A stretch of DNA of 64,000 nt from Culex pipiens pallens (taxonomy: Eukaryota; Arthropoda; Insecta; Diptera; Culicidae). The notes under the pieces were generated by a model. It had not been told where the DNA came from, did no database searches, and worked only from the letters and a program-made list of their open reading frames with translations. The position numbers and the translations under genes are program-made. How positions within the stretch are numbered: position 1 is the stretch's first letter; each line of letters opens with the position of its first letter. The DNA is taken from positions 92,090,879 to 92,154,878 of the forward strand of contig NC_068939.1 of NCBI RefSeq assembly GCF_016801865.2. Direction: 5' to 3'. Shown piece by piece: positions 37,662 through 49,323 of this stretch.

Positions 37662-38149
37662 CGTTCAACTTCAGAGTTTTGAGCTCTTCTTTCAGCACAC
37701 TCACATCCATGTCGTACAGGCCTCGGAGGACCTGTTTCATGGGGCGTTTACCTGGATCGTCATGGCTGTAGTATTCAATCTTTGTGTTGTTCAGGAAATC
37801 CCGAACGTAGTTGTAATCCTTTCTGGTAGGTAGCAGAATTTTGAGTCCATCAGCACACAAGCGAATGGAAGCTCGTAAATCACCAGATTTGATAAACCCG
37901 GTCAGCCACTTACGCACCGGAATCCGATGACGATGTTTTCACAAAAATGGGTGGCAACTTTTCCCGTCGTTCAAATTCTTCCTTCTCGCTCACGCCCACA
38001 GGGAGGGTAGCGAACTGGTTTCCAGACGAATTTTGAGCGTCCTTGCTCAAACTGCCTTGCTTTGCAGGTAGCGCTTCGGCATTCTTTAGCTTCTTCAAAT
38101 CTGCCGATCCTGCTGGTGAGGACCGCCTCTTTTTCTTGCCGTGAGGCAT
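37662..38149 (-). pseudogene. gag-like ORF1, N-terminal part (before the MITE)
   Basis: Starts at an ATG at 38149 (MPHGKKKRRSSPAGSADL), resembling the MPKAGRGRG start of the 60654 copy. The first frame runs to about 37910. Reading then shifts frame around 37910-37917 and continues as MRKWLTGFIKSGDLRASI through a PRE_C2HC-like segment (KIEYYSHDDP, KQVLRGLYDMDV, LKEELKTLKLN). It stops at the boundary with the inserted MITE. The protein resumes on the far side at 36747 as IEVFKMTRHNKD. Minus-strand ORF1 of a Jockey/CR1-type element, inactive here. Confidence 0.75.
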
Positions 38150-39135
38150 TTTTTGCAATTTTTTAGCACTTTTCAGGAGCTAATATCTAGGAGTACCTCA
38201 CTGATCGGTGGTCCACAAGGGAGTCTTAAAAAAATAGTGATTTTTGAAAAATATCGAAGTTTCATGCAAAACCAAATTTGGCATTATTTTTTAATGCAAA
38301 ATTGAATTTGCAATCGAAAAGTACACTACAGATTTTTTGATAAAAGGCTCCGTTTTCAAGCTATAGCCATAGAAAGTTCGATTTTTGCGAAATATTTGCA
38401 GTTTTTCAATTTTTAAAAATAGTGACCATGAGTGACCGTTTCGAAAAACATTTTTTTTGAAAAGTTCAAAAAATTTGCTATAAAATTGTCTAAGAGACAT
38501 TGAATATTGGACCTCGGGTTGCTGAGATAGAGCCGCTTTAAGAAAAAGAAAAACGAAAATTCATAACTCGGCGGCAGATTTTTTGACCATGTTTCTCTAT
38601 GGCTCAAAAGTTGCGGATTTTTGTCCCCTAAAATATATTAAAAAATCTCGAAAATAAAAAAATACGTATTTTGGGAAATTGAGTTTTAGTGAAAAAAAAG
38701 TTGATAAAAAAAATCTGCAATTTTTTTTCCGTGTACCTATTTTTTATCAAAAGTCCTCAACAATACCTACAACTTTGCCCAAGACACCAAATTGATCAGA
38801 AAATTCACTCAAAAGTTACAGCTGTTTGAATCTTTACATACCATTTTTGTATGGACAGCAGCCAAAATTGTATGGAGACTTGTATGGGTGAACCAATTAC
38901 GCAAAATAGCTTATTTGGTCATAGGGAAGGCCCCCACAAAGTTTAAGTCAAATCAAAAAATACAAAAAATAAAAATGGTCGAAATCGGCCGATTTCGTAG
39001 AGAGTTGCTCATGTGTAAACCAATGGCACAAAAAACTTCATAGTGTAAAGGCCCCCACAAAGTTTGAGCCAATTAAAAAAAATACAAAAAATAAAAATAG
39101 CCGAATCAGCCGATTTCGAAGAGATTTGCTCAAGT

Positions 39136-40904
39136 GGTTTACGTCCTTTTCAAATGTTAAGGTTAATTTGACTAGCTTGATTTTTTTTAAAGAACGAAAA
39201 CATTTATGATAAACAGAAATATTTAAGGCAGCAACCAGAGGTCGGATCAAGCACGTATAAAAAAGAAAATAAGAGAAAATTAAAAAAATACATTCTTTCA
39301 AAGATTGACGGAAATAGACACTATTTCTAGTATGTGAAAAATACTTTTTTTTATTTGAAAACGGTGCACTAAATCACTTTTTTGAATGGAAAGTCGATTT
39401 GAGAAAATGTAGCTTATTGTGCATAAGCCTAAAATTGTAAGCTTTTTTCAGTTGAGCAGTTATTTAGCTTTACTCAAACTATTACGGTTTTGATACCGTT
39501 TTAAAAAAAAATTCAAGAGGTAGGTAGCTTCCAAAATATTTTTTTTTAGGAAGATGGAAAATGGTTGAAAAAATCAGGACATCTTCATCTTATAAAGCTT
39601 TCTGGTTGTATCAGTTTACAGTTCCTCCAAAGCAGTGTAAATTCAGAGTCGAGATAATCGTTCTCTCAAAATTTATTGAGGGCTCAGTGCCAAAATCGAT
39701 AGAATAATGGTACCAACTCACACCATCATAACAAATGAGTTCATTCGTTAGTTGAATCAATAAATCTCCAACAAGTGTCATACATTGACTTCTGACTTCT
39801 CCTTGGTCACCAAGCTGTGGTGGCCGAGGCAGCTAAGTCATTGGATTGGTTTGTCAAAGGTCTCTGGTTCGATTCCCATTGTCGACACTTTTGGTTTTTT
39901 GTTTGACGGATGAACTTTTTTTGCAAATGAACCTCGAGAGAATAGTTCTATCGCCCATCTCGAGCTGTGTTCTCTGCGTCCGTGAATGGTACCACTATTC
40001 TCTCGACTCGAGACCATCATTCTAGCGCTGCCAGTTTTGGGTGTAGTTTTAATCAACGTGAATGTTCTAAATCACTGTTAATTTCCAACTCCCGTGTCCA
40101 CCATCAATTAACGTGTCACGATTTCCACACATACACAATCCCTCCATGAGCTTCCCCGATGATTTTGTTTACATTAGCAGCTGTCAGCTGCCCGGTGCCG
40201 CCCTCAGAGACAATGGCCGTCGCTCATACAAGTTGATAATTAAATTTAGCTTTTACCACCCAGCCCGCCTCGCCTTCATGACCCGTTCCGAAAGGAGGCA
40301 GGGGGGCTAGGTCCAAAGGTCAAATCCCGGCCTCGGTGATGGCGTGACGAAGGCGCTCCAAGCAGCGTGGCCGTGGCACGTTCCGTGAATAAATCATAAC
40401 GCTAATCCTATTTGCTTCCCTGCTTAATTTGACACTAAATTTGGGAACCATCCATGACGCGCGTGGCCGAAAGTCAGCCAGTGTGGGGCTCCTGGGGTCC
40501 GTGAAAGTGGCGTTACTTTGTGTGTGCGTTTACATTTTGCAGATTTATCACGTCGCATTTGTGATGAGTCTAAAGGAAATTTGAAAGCACTTTGAGTGTT
40601 TCATGGTAGAAAATAAATCCACTTAACAGTGGAAAAAATCATAAAAAACCAACTTTCAAAACAATTTACCAAAACTCATATCCTTTAATTGAAAAACAGA
40701 AGAAAAAAATCTGCTGAATCTCTTACTGACAAGGGTTTCTGCTTTTGCAAGCAGAATTCGAGACCTTTTCCCGAACATCCGAACCAAACCTAGCGCACAG
40801 AGAAACAAATTAATTCATATTACGTCAAGGATTTGTGATAACGTCGCTCACGCAATCCCGGGTGGAGTGAACTTAAAGAGACCTTTCGCTCGCGCCTGGT
40901 TTAC
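39136..40904. other. Unassigned region
   Basis: Holds the tRNA-Ser-like sequence (39815). Otherwise AT-rich to 39800, then GC-richer (39950-40560). No coding call. Confidence 0.35.
39815..39888 (+). repeat. tRNA-Ser-like pol III sequence (pseudogene or SINE)
   Basis: Box A-like TGGCCGAGGCAGCTAAGTC (39821-39839) and box B GGTTCGATTCCC (39866-39877) at normal spacing. The acceptor ends do not form a clear seven-pair stem. Resembles Ser-type tRNA or a tRNA-derived SINE head. Confidence 0.42.
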
Positions 40905-40912
40905 ATCTATAC

Positions 40913-41634
40913 TAGAGTGTAACAAAAATGACTTTTTGGCGGGCATTCAAGGGTTTGTTCCGGTGGGCATACTAAGCCCAAATCCAAAATATGAGCTTGA
41001 TTGGACGTAACAGGAGCTGGCGCTCCGCCCTTCAATTTTAAATGGGATTTAACCAGTAAAAAAAGATTTCTTCAAAAATGTCACTTTTTGAGGCATTTTG
41101 GCCACCAATGCGTTTACCAAAAACATCACTGGCGTGTAGGCCAGATCCTTGCGCATCTTTTGGTATATATAACATTGACATTTGGAGCACCCTGGAGCTC
41201 GGTACAGGCCTTCAAAGTTTGGCATTTTTTCGAAAAATCGGCCCTGGCAAAATCAAATGGCGTCTAGGGCGTCGCGAGGCGCGACGCATATCTTTTTTGC
41301 CGGGACCGATTTTTCGAAAAAATGCCAAACTTTGAAGGCCTGTACCGAGCTCCAGGGTGCTCCAAATGTCAATGTTATATATACCAAAAGATGCGCAAGG
41401 ATCTGGCCTACACGCCAGTGATGTTTTTGGTAAACGCATTGGTGGCCAAAATGCCTCAAAAAGTGACATTTTTGAAAAAATCTTTTTTTACTGGTTAAAT
41501 CCCATTTAAAATTGAAGGGCGGAGCGCCAGCTCCTGTTACGTCCAATCAAGCTCACATTTTGGATTTGGGCTTAGTATGCCCACCGGAACAAACCCTTGA
41601 ATGCCCGCCAAAAAGTCAATTTTGTTACATCCTA
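40913..41634. mobile_element. 722-bp foldback element, 8-bp TSD
   Basis: Two almost identical inverted arms of about 340 bp around a short spacer (about 41256-41297, containing GTCGCGAGGCGCGACGC). Terminal sequences TAGAGTGTAACAAAAATGAC and GTCAATTTTGTTACATCCTA are flanked by ATCTATAC (40905-40912, 41635-41642). Mirror-image short ORFs arise only from the palindrome. hAT-type by TSD length and TAG terminus. The few arm mismatches suggest recent formation. Confidence 0.9.
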
Positions 41635-42108
41635 ATCTATACATATGAACAGTACGAGGAAAGAGTCCCAAAATCCCGAACAAAGAAGTGCCATCAACAC
41701 GAGTTTTCAGCTCTATATCTGATTGTGCCTTGAGCAAGGCAAAAATCTGCTTAAAATTGGTTTGAATCTCCTTTTTTGCTGCTAACCTACCATAACAAAG
41801 TCAAGGCTGGAGATTTTTCTCGGGAAACGTGAAAATGACAGTGGATTTAGACCTTCTTCTCTTCTGAAGAATTCCTTGAAATTAATACTTTAATCCAACG
41901 AGAAATGTACGTAGCATCCCAAATAGGCATCAGGTCTGCAAACAATTTTCGCATTTTGGACTATTTTCACAAAAATTTTGAACAAAAAAAATCTTATAAA
42001 AGTCGCTTGTTTTTTTCTTTCAGTGTATTTTTTTCGGAAAGCCCGTTAAATTTCCTACAAGTTTGTCTTTGACAACTTTTTGATACGATGCAACTGCTTC
42101 GAGATACA

Positions 42109-42540
42109 CTGCCGTTCTACGCATAATTATCCCATGTTCAAAAAAGTGCAACTGAGAAAAACGCGATTGAAATTTTTCGATCGATTTCTGTGTTTCTACG
42201 CATAATTGTCCCGTGGGTTCCTATTCACCCTATGTGTCCCTAATCGCCCCAGTTAGCAGTTTATCACCCTTATTTGTGATCCTCTTGATGTACAACAGGT
42301 AAACAAGGAATAATGCTTAGTAAAACTAATGATTCCGTGTATGAAAATACTTGGAGGGACAATTATGCGTAGAAGTTCAACGATGGGACAAACAGACTTG
42401 GTGTTGTTTTTGATGAGTTTCCGAACAAAGTACCAGATTTTATGTGTTTTTCTTAAAGTACACATCAGACTAAACTTAAAAATGGCATAAAGTCAAAATC
42501 GTCAAAAACTGACATGGGACAATTATGCGTAGAACGGCAG
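42109..42540. mobile_element. 432-bp CTGCCGTTCTACGCAT MITE, copy 1
   Basis: Ends CTGCCGTTCTACGCATAATT and AATTATGCGTAGAACGGCAG are inverted. The motif TACGCATAATTGTCCC occurs at both ends and twice internally. TA follows the right end; the left flank reads TACA, one step from a TA duplication. Confidence 0.8.
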
Positions 42541-42904
42541 TACAGCTATATTGAAATTACGAAACACAAAAATATTTTAAACATTTACGCTCTTCTCAAA
42601 TGTCAATATCGAGTGAAACTGGCCTCATGTACACAAAAATGCCTTATATATGCCTAGGATAACATGTCTTCAAAGTTTCATTGAAATCGGAGAGGGTCCG
42701 GGACAACCGATTCCCTATTTGACATGGAATTGCTCTGAAATTATTTTGAAATGTATTATCTTGCGCTTAGAATCATGGTTTGAATGTTGGAGTTTATTCA
42801 AAAATTGATTTACAGTACCGCAAACAGTTGTTTTTCGCTAAAGAAATGTTTTTTTTTCATATCTTACATTTTTTTAAACTTTTCATTGCAAAACAACTGA
42901 ACTA

Positions 42905-45900
42905 GAGCAATTTTCTGAGATTTTGGTCATTCGATTTTTTTTTTTTTTTTAATCAGGCTGACACTTTTTTGGTGCCTTTGGTATGCCCAAAGAAGCCATT
43001 ATGCATCATTAGTTTGTCCTTATAATTTTCCATATAAATTTGGCAGCTGTCCAACGAAAATGATGCATGAAAATTCAAAAATCTGTATCTTTTGAGGGAT
43101 TAACTTTTTGGTGATTTTTAATTTAACTTTTTGTTACTAGAACTTGATTTTCAAAAAAACACTATTTTTATTTTTTTCATTTTTTGATATGTTTTGGGGG
43201 ACATCAAATGCCAACTTTTCAGAAGGTCAAACAATATTACGCCCTTTTAATGTAAGTCTTGATTTAAAATAATTGAAAATATTCTTTTTGAAAAGATCGG
43301 AAAATTTCACGAATGTTTTATATTTAAACATTAAAAATCGGAGTATTAGTTGCTGAGATATCGACTTTTAAAAATGGTTTGTTATTTGAGTGAGTCTTAG
43401 AAAACATCAATTTTATTGTTTTTAAATTTTTGTTTTGCAATATCTCAGCAACTAAGGTCGTATCAACAAAATTCAAAAAGCAAAATATTGAGAATTTTCT
43501 CATCCTTCGAATAATTTTTTTTCCAAAAGTGGGCAAACATGGGCATTTATTTGAAAAAATGAATAGCTGCGACTATTTTCAAAAAAGATACCTAGAAATG
43601 GATGTTACTTGAAAACGGTGCACTTTATAAAAATTTCGATAATGTACTTTTTGATTGTAAATTCGATTTTACATCGAAAAAAAAATGAAGCTGAAAAATG
43701 TTTGCGACCAATATTTCGATTTTTCCAAAAAATCAGTACTGATTCAAAAATTCATAACTCGGTCAAAGATTTTTTGCCCGTTTTTGAAATTTCTGAAGAG
43801 TATGAATTTGATGTCCCCTAAAACATATCAGAAAAAATAGTGTTTTTTTGCAAATCAAGTTTTAGTGACAAAAAGGGAAATTATAAATCACCAAAAAAAA
43901 TTACCAAGTATTATTTTTTTCAGTGTAGTCCTTATCCAGAACTACAACTTTTCCGAAGACACGCAATCGATCAAAAAATTACTTGAAAAGTTACACATTT
44001 TTAAATTTTCATACATTCATACATTTTTTATGGACAGCTGCTATGGAAAATTATATGCACAAACTAATGATGAGCAACTCTCTACGAAATCGGCCGATTT
44101 CGACCATTTTTATTTTTTGTATTTTTTGATTTGACTTAAACTTTGTGGGGGCCTTCCCTATGACCAAATAAGCTGTTTTGCGTCATTGGTTCATCCATAC
44201 AAGTCTCCATACAATTTTGGCTGCTGTCCATACAAATATGGTATGTAAATATTCAAACAGCTGAAACTTTTGAGTAAATTTTCTGATCAATTTGGTGTCT
44301 TCGGCAAAGTTGTAGGTATTGTTGAGGACTTTTGAGAAAAAAATAGGTGCACTTAAAAAAAATTGCAAATTTTTTTATCAACTTTTTTTTCACTAAAACT
44401 CAGTTTTTTGATATGTTCTAGGGGACGAAAATCCGCAACTTTTGAGCCATAGAGAAACATGGTCAAAAAATCTGCGGCCGAGTTATGAATTTTTAAAAAA
44501 TTTGTGATTTTTGGAAAAAAATCGAAGTTTCATGCAAAAACAAATTTGACGTTATTTTTTAATGCAAAATTGAATTTGCAATCAAAAAGTACTCTACAGA
44601 TTTTTTGATAAAGGGCTCCGTTTTCAAGATATATTCACCGAAAGTTTTATTTTAGCGAAATATTTGCAGTTTTTCATTTTTGAAAATAGAGACCATTCCT
44701 AAATATATTTTTTTTGAGAAGTTCAGAAAATTTGCTATAAAATTGTCTAAGAGACATTGAAGATTGGACCTCGGGTTGCTGAGATAGAGCCGCTTTATGA
44801 AAAAGAAACACGAAAATTGAAGTTTTCTTAATCTCACCAAAATAACCCACCATTTTCTAATGACGATATCTCAGCAGCTAATGGTCCGATTATCAATGTT
44901 AATACATGAAACATTCGTGAAATTTTCCGATCTTTTCGAAAAAAATATTTTGAAAATTTTTAAATCAGGACTAACACTTTAAAAGGGCCAAACATTGAAT
45001 ATTACGTCCATTCAAAATGCTAGTCTTGATTTAAGAAATTTCAAAATATTTTTTTCGAAAAGATCGGAAAATTTTACGATTTTTTACGTATTAAAATTGA
45101 AAATAGGGCCATTATTTGCTGAGATATGGTCATTAGAAAATGGTGGGTTGTTTTGGTGAGATTAAGAAAACTTCAATTTTCATGATTCTTTTTCTTAAAG
45201 CGGCTCTATCTCAGCATCCCGAGGTCCAATCTTCAATGTCTTTTAGACATTTTTTTTGCAAATTTTCTGAACTTTTCAAAAAAAAATATTTTTAGAAACG
45301 GTCACTATTTTTAAAAATTGAAAAACTGCAAATATTTCGCTAAAATCAAACTTTCGGTGGCTATATCTTGAAAACGGAGCCCTTTATCAAAAAATCTGTA
45401 GAGTACTTTTCGATTGCAAATTCAATTTTGCATTAAAAAATAACGTCAAATTTGTTTTTGCATGAAACTTCGATTTATTTCCAAAAACCACTATTTTTTC
45501 AAAAAATCATAACTCGGCGGCAGATTTTTTGACCATATTTCTCTAGGGCTCAAAAGTTGCGGATTTTCGTCCCCTTAAAAACATCAAAAAATCTCGAAAA
45601 TCAAAAAATACGTATTTTGGGAAATTGAGTTTTAGTGAAAAAAAAGTTGATTAAAAAATCTGCAATTTTTTTCCGTGTACCTATTTTTTCTCAAAAGTCC
45701 TCAACAATACCTACAATTTTGCCGAAGACTTGGTGTCTTGATCAAAAAATTCATTCAAAAGTTACAGCTGTTTGAATATTTACATACCACATATGGATGA
45801 ACCAATCACACAAAATAGCTTATTAGGTCATAGGAAAGGCCCCCACAAAGTTTGAGCCTAATCAAAAAATACAAAAAAATCCATTTCCGGTTTTGGTAGA

Positions 45901-45983
45901 GAATTGCTCTGATGCAAAATGGCTTCTTTGGGCATACCGAAGGCACCAAAGGCAGAAAAGACCGATTTCGTAGAGAGTTGCTC
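42905..45983. mobile_element. GAGCAA palindrome, copy 5 outer (TSD ACTA)
   Basis: Begins GAGCAATTTTCTGAG and ends GTAGAGAGTTGCTC, flanked by ACTA (42901-42904, 45984-45987). It contains a complete second family member (44072-45909), so an element has jumped into its own kind. Confidence 0.82.
44072..45909. mobile_element. GAGCAA palindrome, copy 6 nested in copy 5 (TSD TGAT)
   Basis: A 1,838-bp element with ends GAGCAACTCTCTACGAAATC and GGTAGAGAATTGCTC, flanked by TGAT (44068-44071, 45910-45913). The joined flank CTAATGATGCAAAATGG matches the uninterrupted sequence seen at 5465 and 29569, a direct empty-site confirmation of the 4-bp duplication. Confidence 0.88.
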
Positions 45984-45987
45984 ACTA

Positions 45988-46716
45988 GTGTAAAATGCAT
46001 TTAATTTTTCATTCAAATGTTAAAACTATGGCTTGTTATTTAAATTTTTATTTATTTTTTTCTCCTCCCCTCGACCCTGGCCAGAGCCGAGATAAAAAAA
46101 AAACTTTGAAAAATATTTGCGTTGGCCTTATCGGAGGTGAAATTTTGACAAATTTTGAGAGTTTGGACTGTGTAAGTCAAAACAAATTAATGATAGTGCT
46201 CAAAGCATATTTCAACATATCCAACCAAAAGCCTTGTATACCAGTAATTAATATTATACATTATTCCCAAGCTTATTTCGCATTCTAGTCACAATTGTCC
46301 ACAAACATAACTATAAATGCAGCATGGGTATCTGAACAAACAAGCATCACAAATGAACACTGTTCACATGACCAAATCACACTTCCAGCTAGCTATACGT
46401 TCCAATGTTTATGACGAATTGCTAATTGCATTTGCTGTTCTATTCATGGCAAACCCTCATCAAAACAACACCATTGCTAATAACTTCTGTGTATCTGTTT
46501 CTTTTTTTGCCTCAGATAAGAGAACTCTGCGATAAGAGAGCAAAAAGTTGCAAACACTGCTTTTTCTTCTACGCGACTAACCGAAATTAAATGATCCCAA
46601 ATAATGGTACTCAATTAGGATCTATTATTCGCCAGCCTCCCCTTCCAAAAAAAAAAGAGCCGACCTACATAACTTATTTCATCTTATTTTCTTCTTTTTC
46701 ATTCCTCCCCCGCCAG
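45988..46716. other. Upstream intronic sequence of the CARHSP1-like gene
   Basis: Because the 46717 exon begins with an acceptor, this stretch should be intron. It is AT-rich and ends in a long pyrimidine tract before CAG. Short frames of 72-97 codons are not supported. Confidence 0.5.
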
Positions 46717-46839
46717 ATCTGACCGGGCCATGCGTAACCCCATCGAGGAGGGAAAAGTGAGGTCGTTCAGCCGGAGCAAAGGACACGGCTTCATCGAGCC
46801 CGCCAGCGGAGGCGACGACATTTTCGTGCACATTTCGGA
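46717..46839 (+). CDS. CARHSP1: CARHSP1/CG9705-like cold-shock-domain protein, internal exon
   Basis: Encodes the first half of a cold-shock domain in a small cytoplasmic single-strand RNA-binding protein of the CARHSP1/CG9705 family, which in animals influences mRNA stability. Seen: a pyrimidine-rich tract and CAG acceptor ending at 46716, one leading base (phase 2), then 40 codons reading SDRAMRNP, EEGKVRSFSRSKGHGFIEP and DIFVHIS. SKGHGFIEP is the RNP1-type motif and DIFVHIS the RNP2-type motif. The exon ends at the GTAAGT donor (46840), leaving a split GA|C Asp codon completed by the exon at 53464. The preceding exon, with the roughly 40-residue N-terminal tail usual in insects, was not found here. 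The ATG at 46730 is internal: the homologous frame runs through it to the acceptor. Family assignment is confident; the symbol is by homology. Confidence 0.93.
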
Positions 46840-47279
46840 GTAAGTTTTTTTTTGTCCTCCCAAATAGGCGACGGGACGAAGAGTGGTGAAAAGTGTCATA
46901 TTTTATGTTATTAGTTTGCCGCACCCACGCGGGCAAGAGGTCGGTAAAAAAACAGTCGAGGGCACAATGGGTCGTTGCCGTATCATATTTTAGCAAATCT
47001 TTTCTATGATTTTCGTAGAGAGGGATTTGAAATTGATACATATTCATATTTGTTTACTTTAGAAACCTTTTATCCGAGCGGGCCAGATTTCATTTGAAAA
47101 GTAAAATTCCAAGCCAGATTTTTCAATTATGCATATCATAATTTAAACATCGTCTAAACCAATTGCTAATTAAGTATACAAAAATTATCTCTGACTTCAG
47201 AAACGGTTAATGTTTGTATTTGTTGTTTGAATAAAAAGAATGTAAAAAATCGTTGCCTGTATGCTATCTTGTTACAACA

Positions 47280-48636
47280 GGGTAATTCTCTACCAACTCA
47301 CACGAAATCGGGAAAAGTTGCCCCGACCCCTCTTCGATTTGCGTGAAACTTTGTCCTAAGGGGTAACTTTTGTCCCTGATCACGAATCCGAGGTCCGTTT
47401 TTTGATATCTCGTGACGGAGGGGCGGTACGACCCCTTACATTTTTGAACATGCGAAAAAAGAGGTGTTTTTCAATAATTTGTAGCCTGAAACGGTGATGA
47501 GATAGAAATTTGGTGTCAAAGGGACTTTTATGTAAAATTAGACGCCCGATTTGATGGCGTACTCAGAATTCCGAAAAACGTATTTTTCATTGAAAAAAAC
47601 ACTAAAAAAGTTTTAAAAATTCTCCCATTTTTCGTTACTCGACTATAAAAATTTTTAGAACGTGTCATTTTATGGGAAATTTAATGTACTTTTCGAATCT
47701 ACATTGACCCAGAAGGGTCATTTTTTCATTTAGAACAAAAATTTTCATTTTAAAATTTCGTGTTTTTTCTAACTTTGCAGGGTTATTTTTTATTTTAGAG
47801 TGTAACAATGTTCTACAAAGTTGTAGAGCAGACAATTAAAAAAAAAATGATATATAGACATAAGTGGTTTGCTTATAAACATCACGAGTTATCGCGATTT
47901 TACGAAAAAAAAAGTTTTGAAAAAGTTACTTTTTGCGTTTTTCTTCGTTTCGTCGTCCGTGTCTGTCGCGGGTGACTATGAACGGCCATGATCGATGACG
48001 ACCAACTTTTTCAAAACTTTTTTTCGTAAAATCGCGATAACTCGTGATGTTTATAAGCAAACCCCTTATGTCTATATATCAAAATTTTTGTAATTGTCTG
48101 CTCTACAACTTTGTAGAACATTGTTACACTCTAAAAATTAACCCTGCAAAGTTAAAAAAACACGAAATTTTAAAATGAAAATTTTTGTTCTAAATGAAAA
48201 AATGACCCTTCTGGGTCAATGTAGATTCGAAAAGTACATTAAATTTCCCATAAAATGACATGTTCCAAAAAATTTTACAGTCGAGTAACGGAAAATGGGA
48301 GAATTTTTAAAACTTTTTTAGTGTTTTTTTCGATGAAAAATACGTTTTTTTCGGAATTCTGAGTACGCCATCAAATCGGGCGTCTAATTTTACATAAAAG
48401 TCCCTTTGACACCAAATTTCTATCTCATCACCGTTTCAGGCTACAAATTATTGAAAAACACCTCTTTTTTCGCATGTTCAAAAATGGAAGGGGTCGTACC
48501 GCCCCTCCGTCACGAGATATCAAAAAACGGACCTCGGATTCGTGATCAGGGACAAAAGTTACCCCTTAGGACAAAGTTTCACGCAAATCGAAGAGGGGTC
48601 GGGGCAACTGCTGTGTGAGTTGGCGGAGAATTACCC
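47280..48636. mobile_element. GGGTAATTC foldback element, copy 2 (in intron)
   Basis: A 1,357-bp copy flanked by AACA (47276-47279, 48637-48640). The central spacer is the reverse complement of copy 1's spacer, so the copies are in opposite orientation. It lies about 440 bp into the CARHSP1-like intron. Confidence 0.87.
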
Positions 48637-49323
48637 AACAACCATTAAGTACTAAATGAGAAAATCGATTTTTAAAGTTTGATGGTAAATATTTTCAGAA
48701 CTATGAATGATGGAGTCAAACTTTTTAGAGCAAACGGTTTGTATGCTATTGCTAAACAAACACTCAAAGTTTCAACTTATGTGGCCCTTATAACGCCAGT
48801 TCAAAGATACAGTAAACAATGCAAACAAAAATCAGATAATCACGTGTCACAAGTGTGTCTTGAAAGTGAAAAATGTAATAAATGTCACAAGATACAAGTG
48901 CCACAAGGACATAATTCCCATACAAACAAGATTTTTTTTCGCGTTTTCCAAAAAAATGGTGGTGAAAATCTGGTTCAGGTGGAATTGATTCTTTTCCCAG
49001 CTATCTTTTCCTAGGCAACATGGACTTAGACAATCATCACTTCACATGGCGAAATCCAGTCTGCAATCCGCTAAAATCACAAATCTCAACGCCCTCCCTC
49101 CCCCCCCTTGTGGACAATTGTCCATACAAAAAAAAACTTTTTTTGTATGGAGCGTGGACAATCGCCATACCCCCCCCCCCCCCCTAAAGTGTCCACGTGG
49201 TTTATGGATGGTCCCTACACAAATTGCCGAAAACCACCAAAATATGACCAAATTGCTGTTTTTCAAGCTTTTTTTAAACCAATGTATCTTCACAAGGATT
49301 GGGCCTAGGACAATTGTCAATAT

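Larger units (their letters stand above)
35790..38225 (-). mobile_element. Second ORF1-only non-LTR retroelement, interrupted by a MITE
   Basis: A minus-strand retroelement with a short 5' leader (to about 38225), an ORF1 relic, and a roughly 220-bp 3' UTR containing AATAAA signals, ending close to 35790. Ends are approximate: they were set where the flanking GAGCAA-palindrome sequence resumes (GAAACATG on one side, AAATAGTGATTTTTG on the other). No TSD could be recognised, and some host sequence seems missing at the junction. There is no ORF2. A TA-flanked MITE (36750-37659) interrupts it. Confidence 0.7.
35370..39131. mobile_element. GAGCAA palindrome, copy 4 (TSD AAGT) with nested retroelement
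   Basis: Ends GAGCAATTCTCTACCAAAAC and GAAGAGATTTGCTC are flanked by AAGT (35366-35369, 39132-39135). A second GAGAGTTGCTC terminus at 39001-39010 indicates a composite right end. The centre is displaced by the minus-strand ORF1-only retroelement (about 35790-38225). Confidence 0.75.

Noticed and set aside
39815..39888. Functional tRNA-Ser gene
   Set aside because: Boxes A and B are recognisable, but the acceptor stem and variable arm do not fold convincingly, so it is listed only as tRNA-like.
41001..41546. Four 80-97-codon ORFs near 41.2 kb on both strands with the same sequences
   Set aside because: Mirror images caused by the foldback arms. No homology recognised.
46679..47047. 122-codon minus-strand ORF across the cold-shock exon
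   Set aside because: Antisense to a well-supported CARHSP1-like exon with consensus splice sites.
48406..48618. 70-codon ORF in the foldback arm
   Set aside because: Lies entirely in a non-coding arm that recurs inverted and with indels at 47.3 and 25.7 kb.
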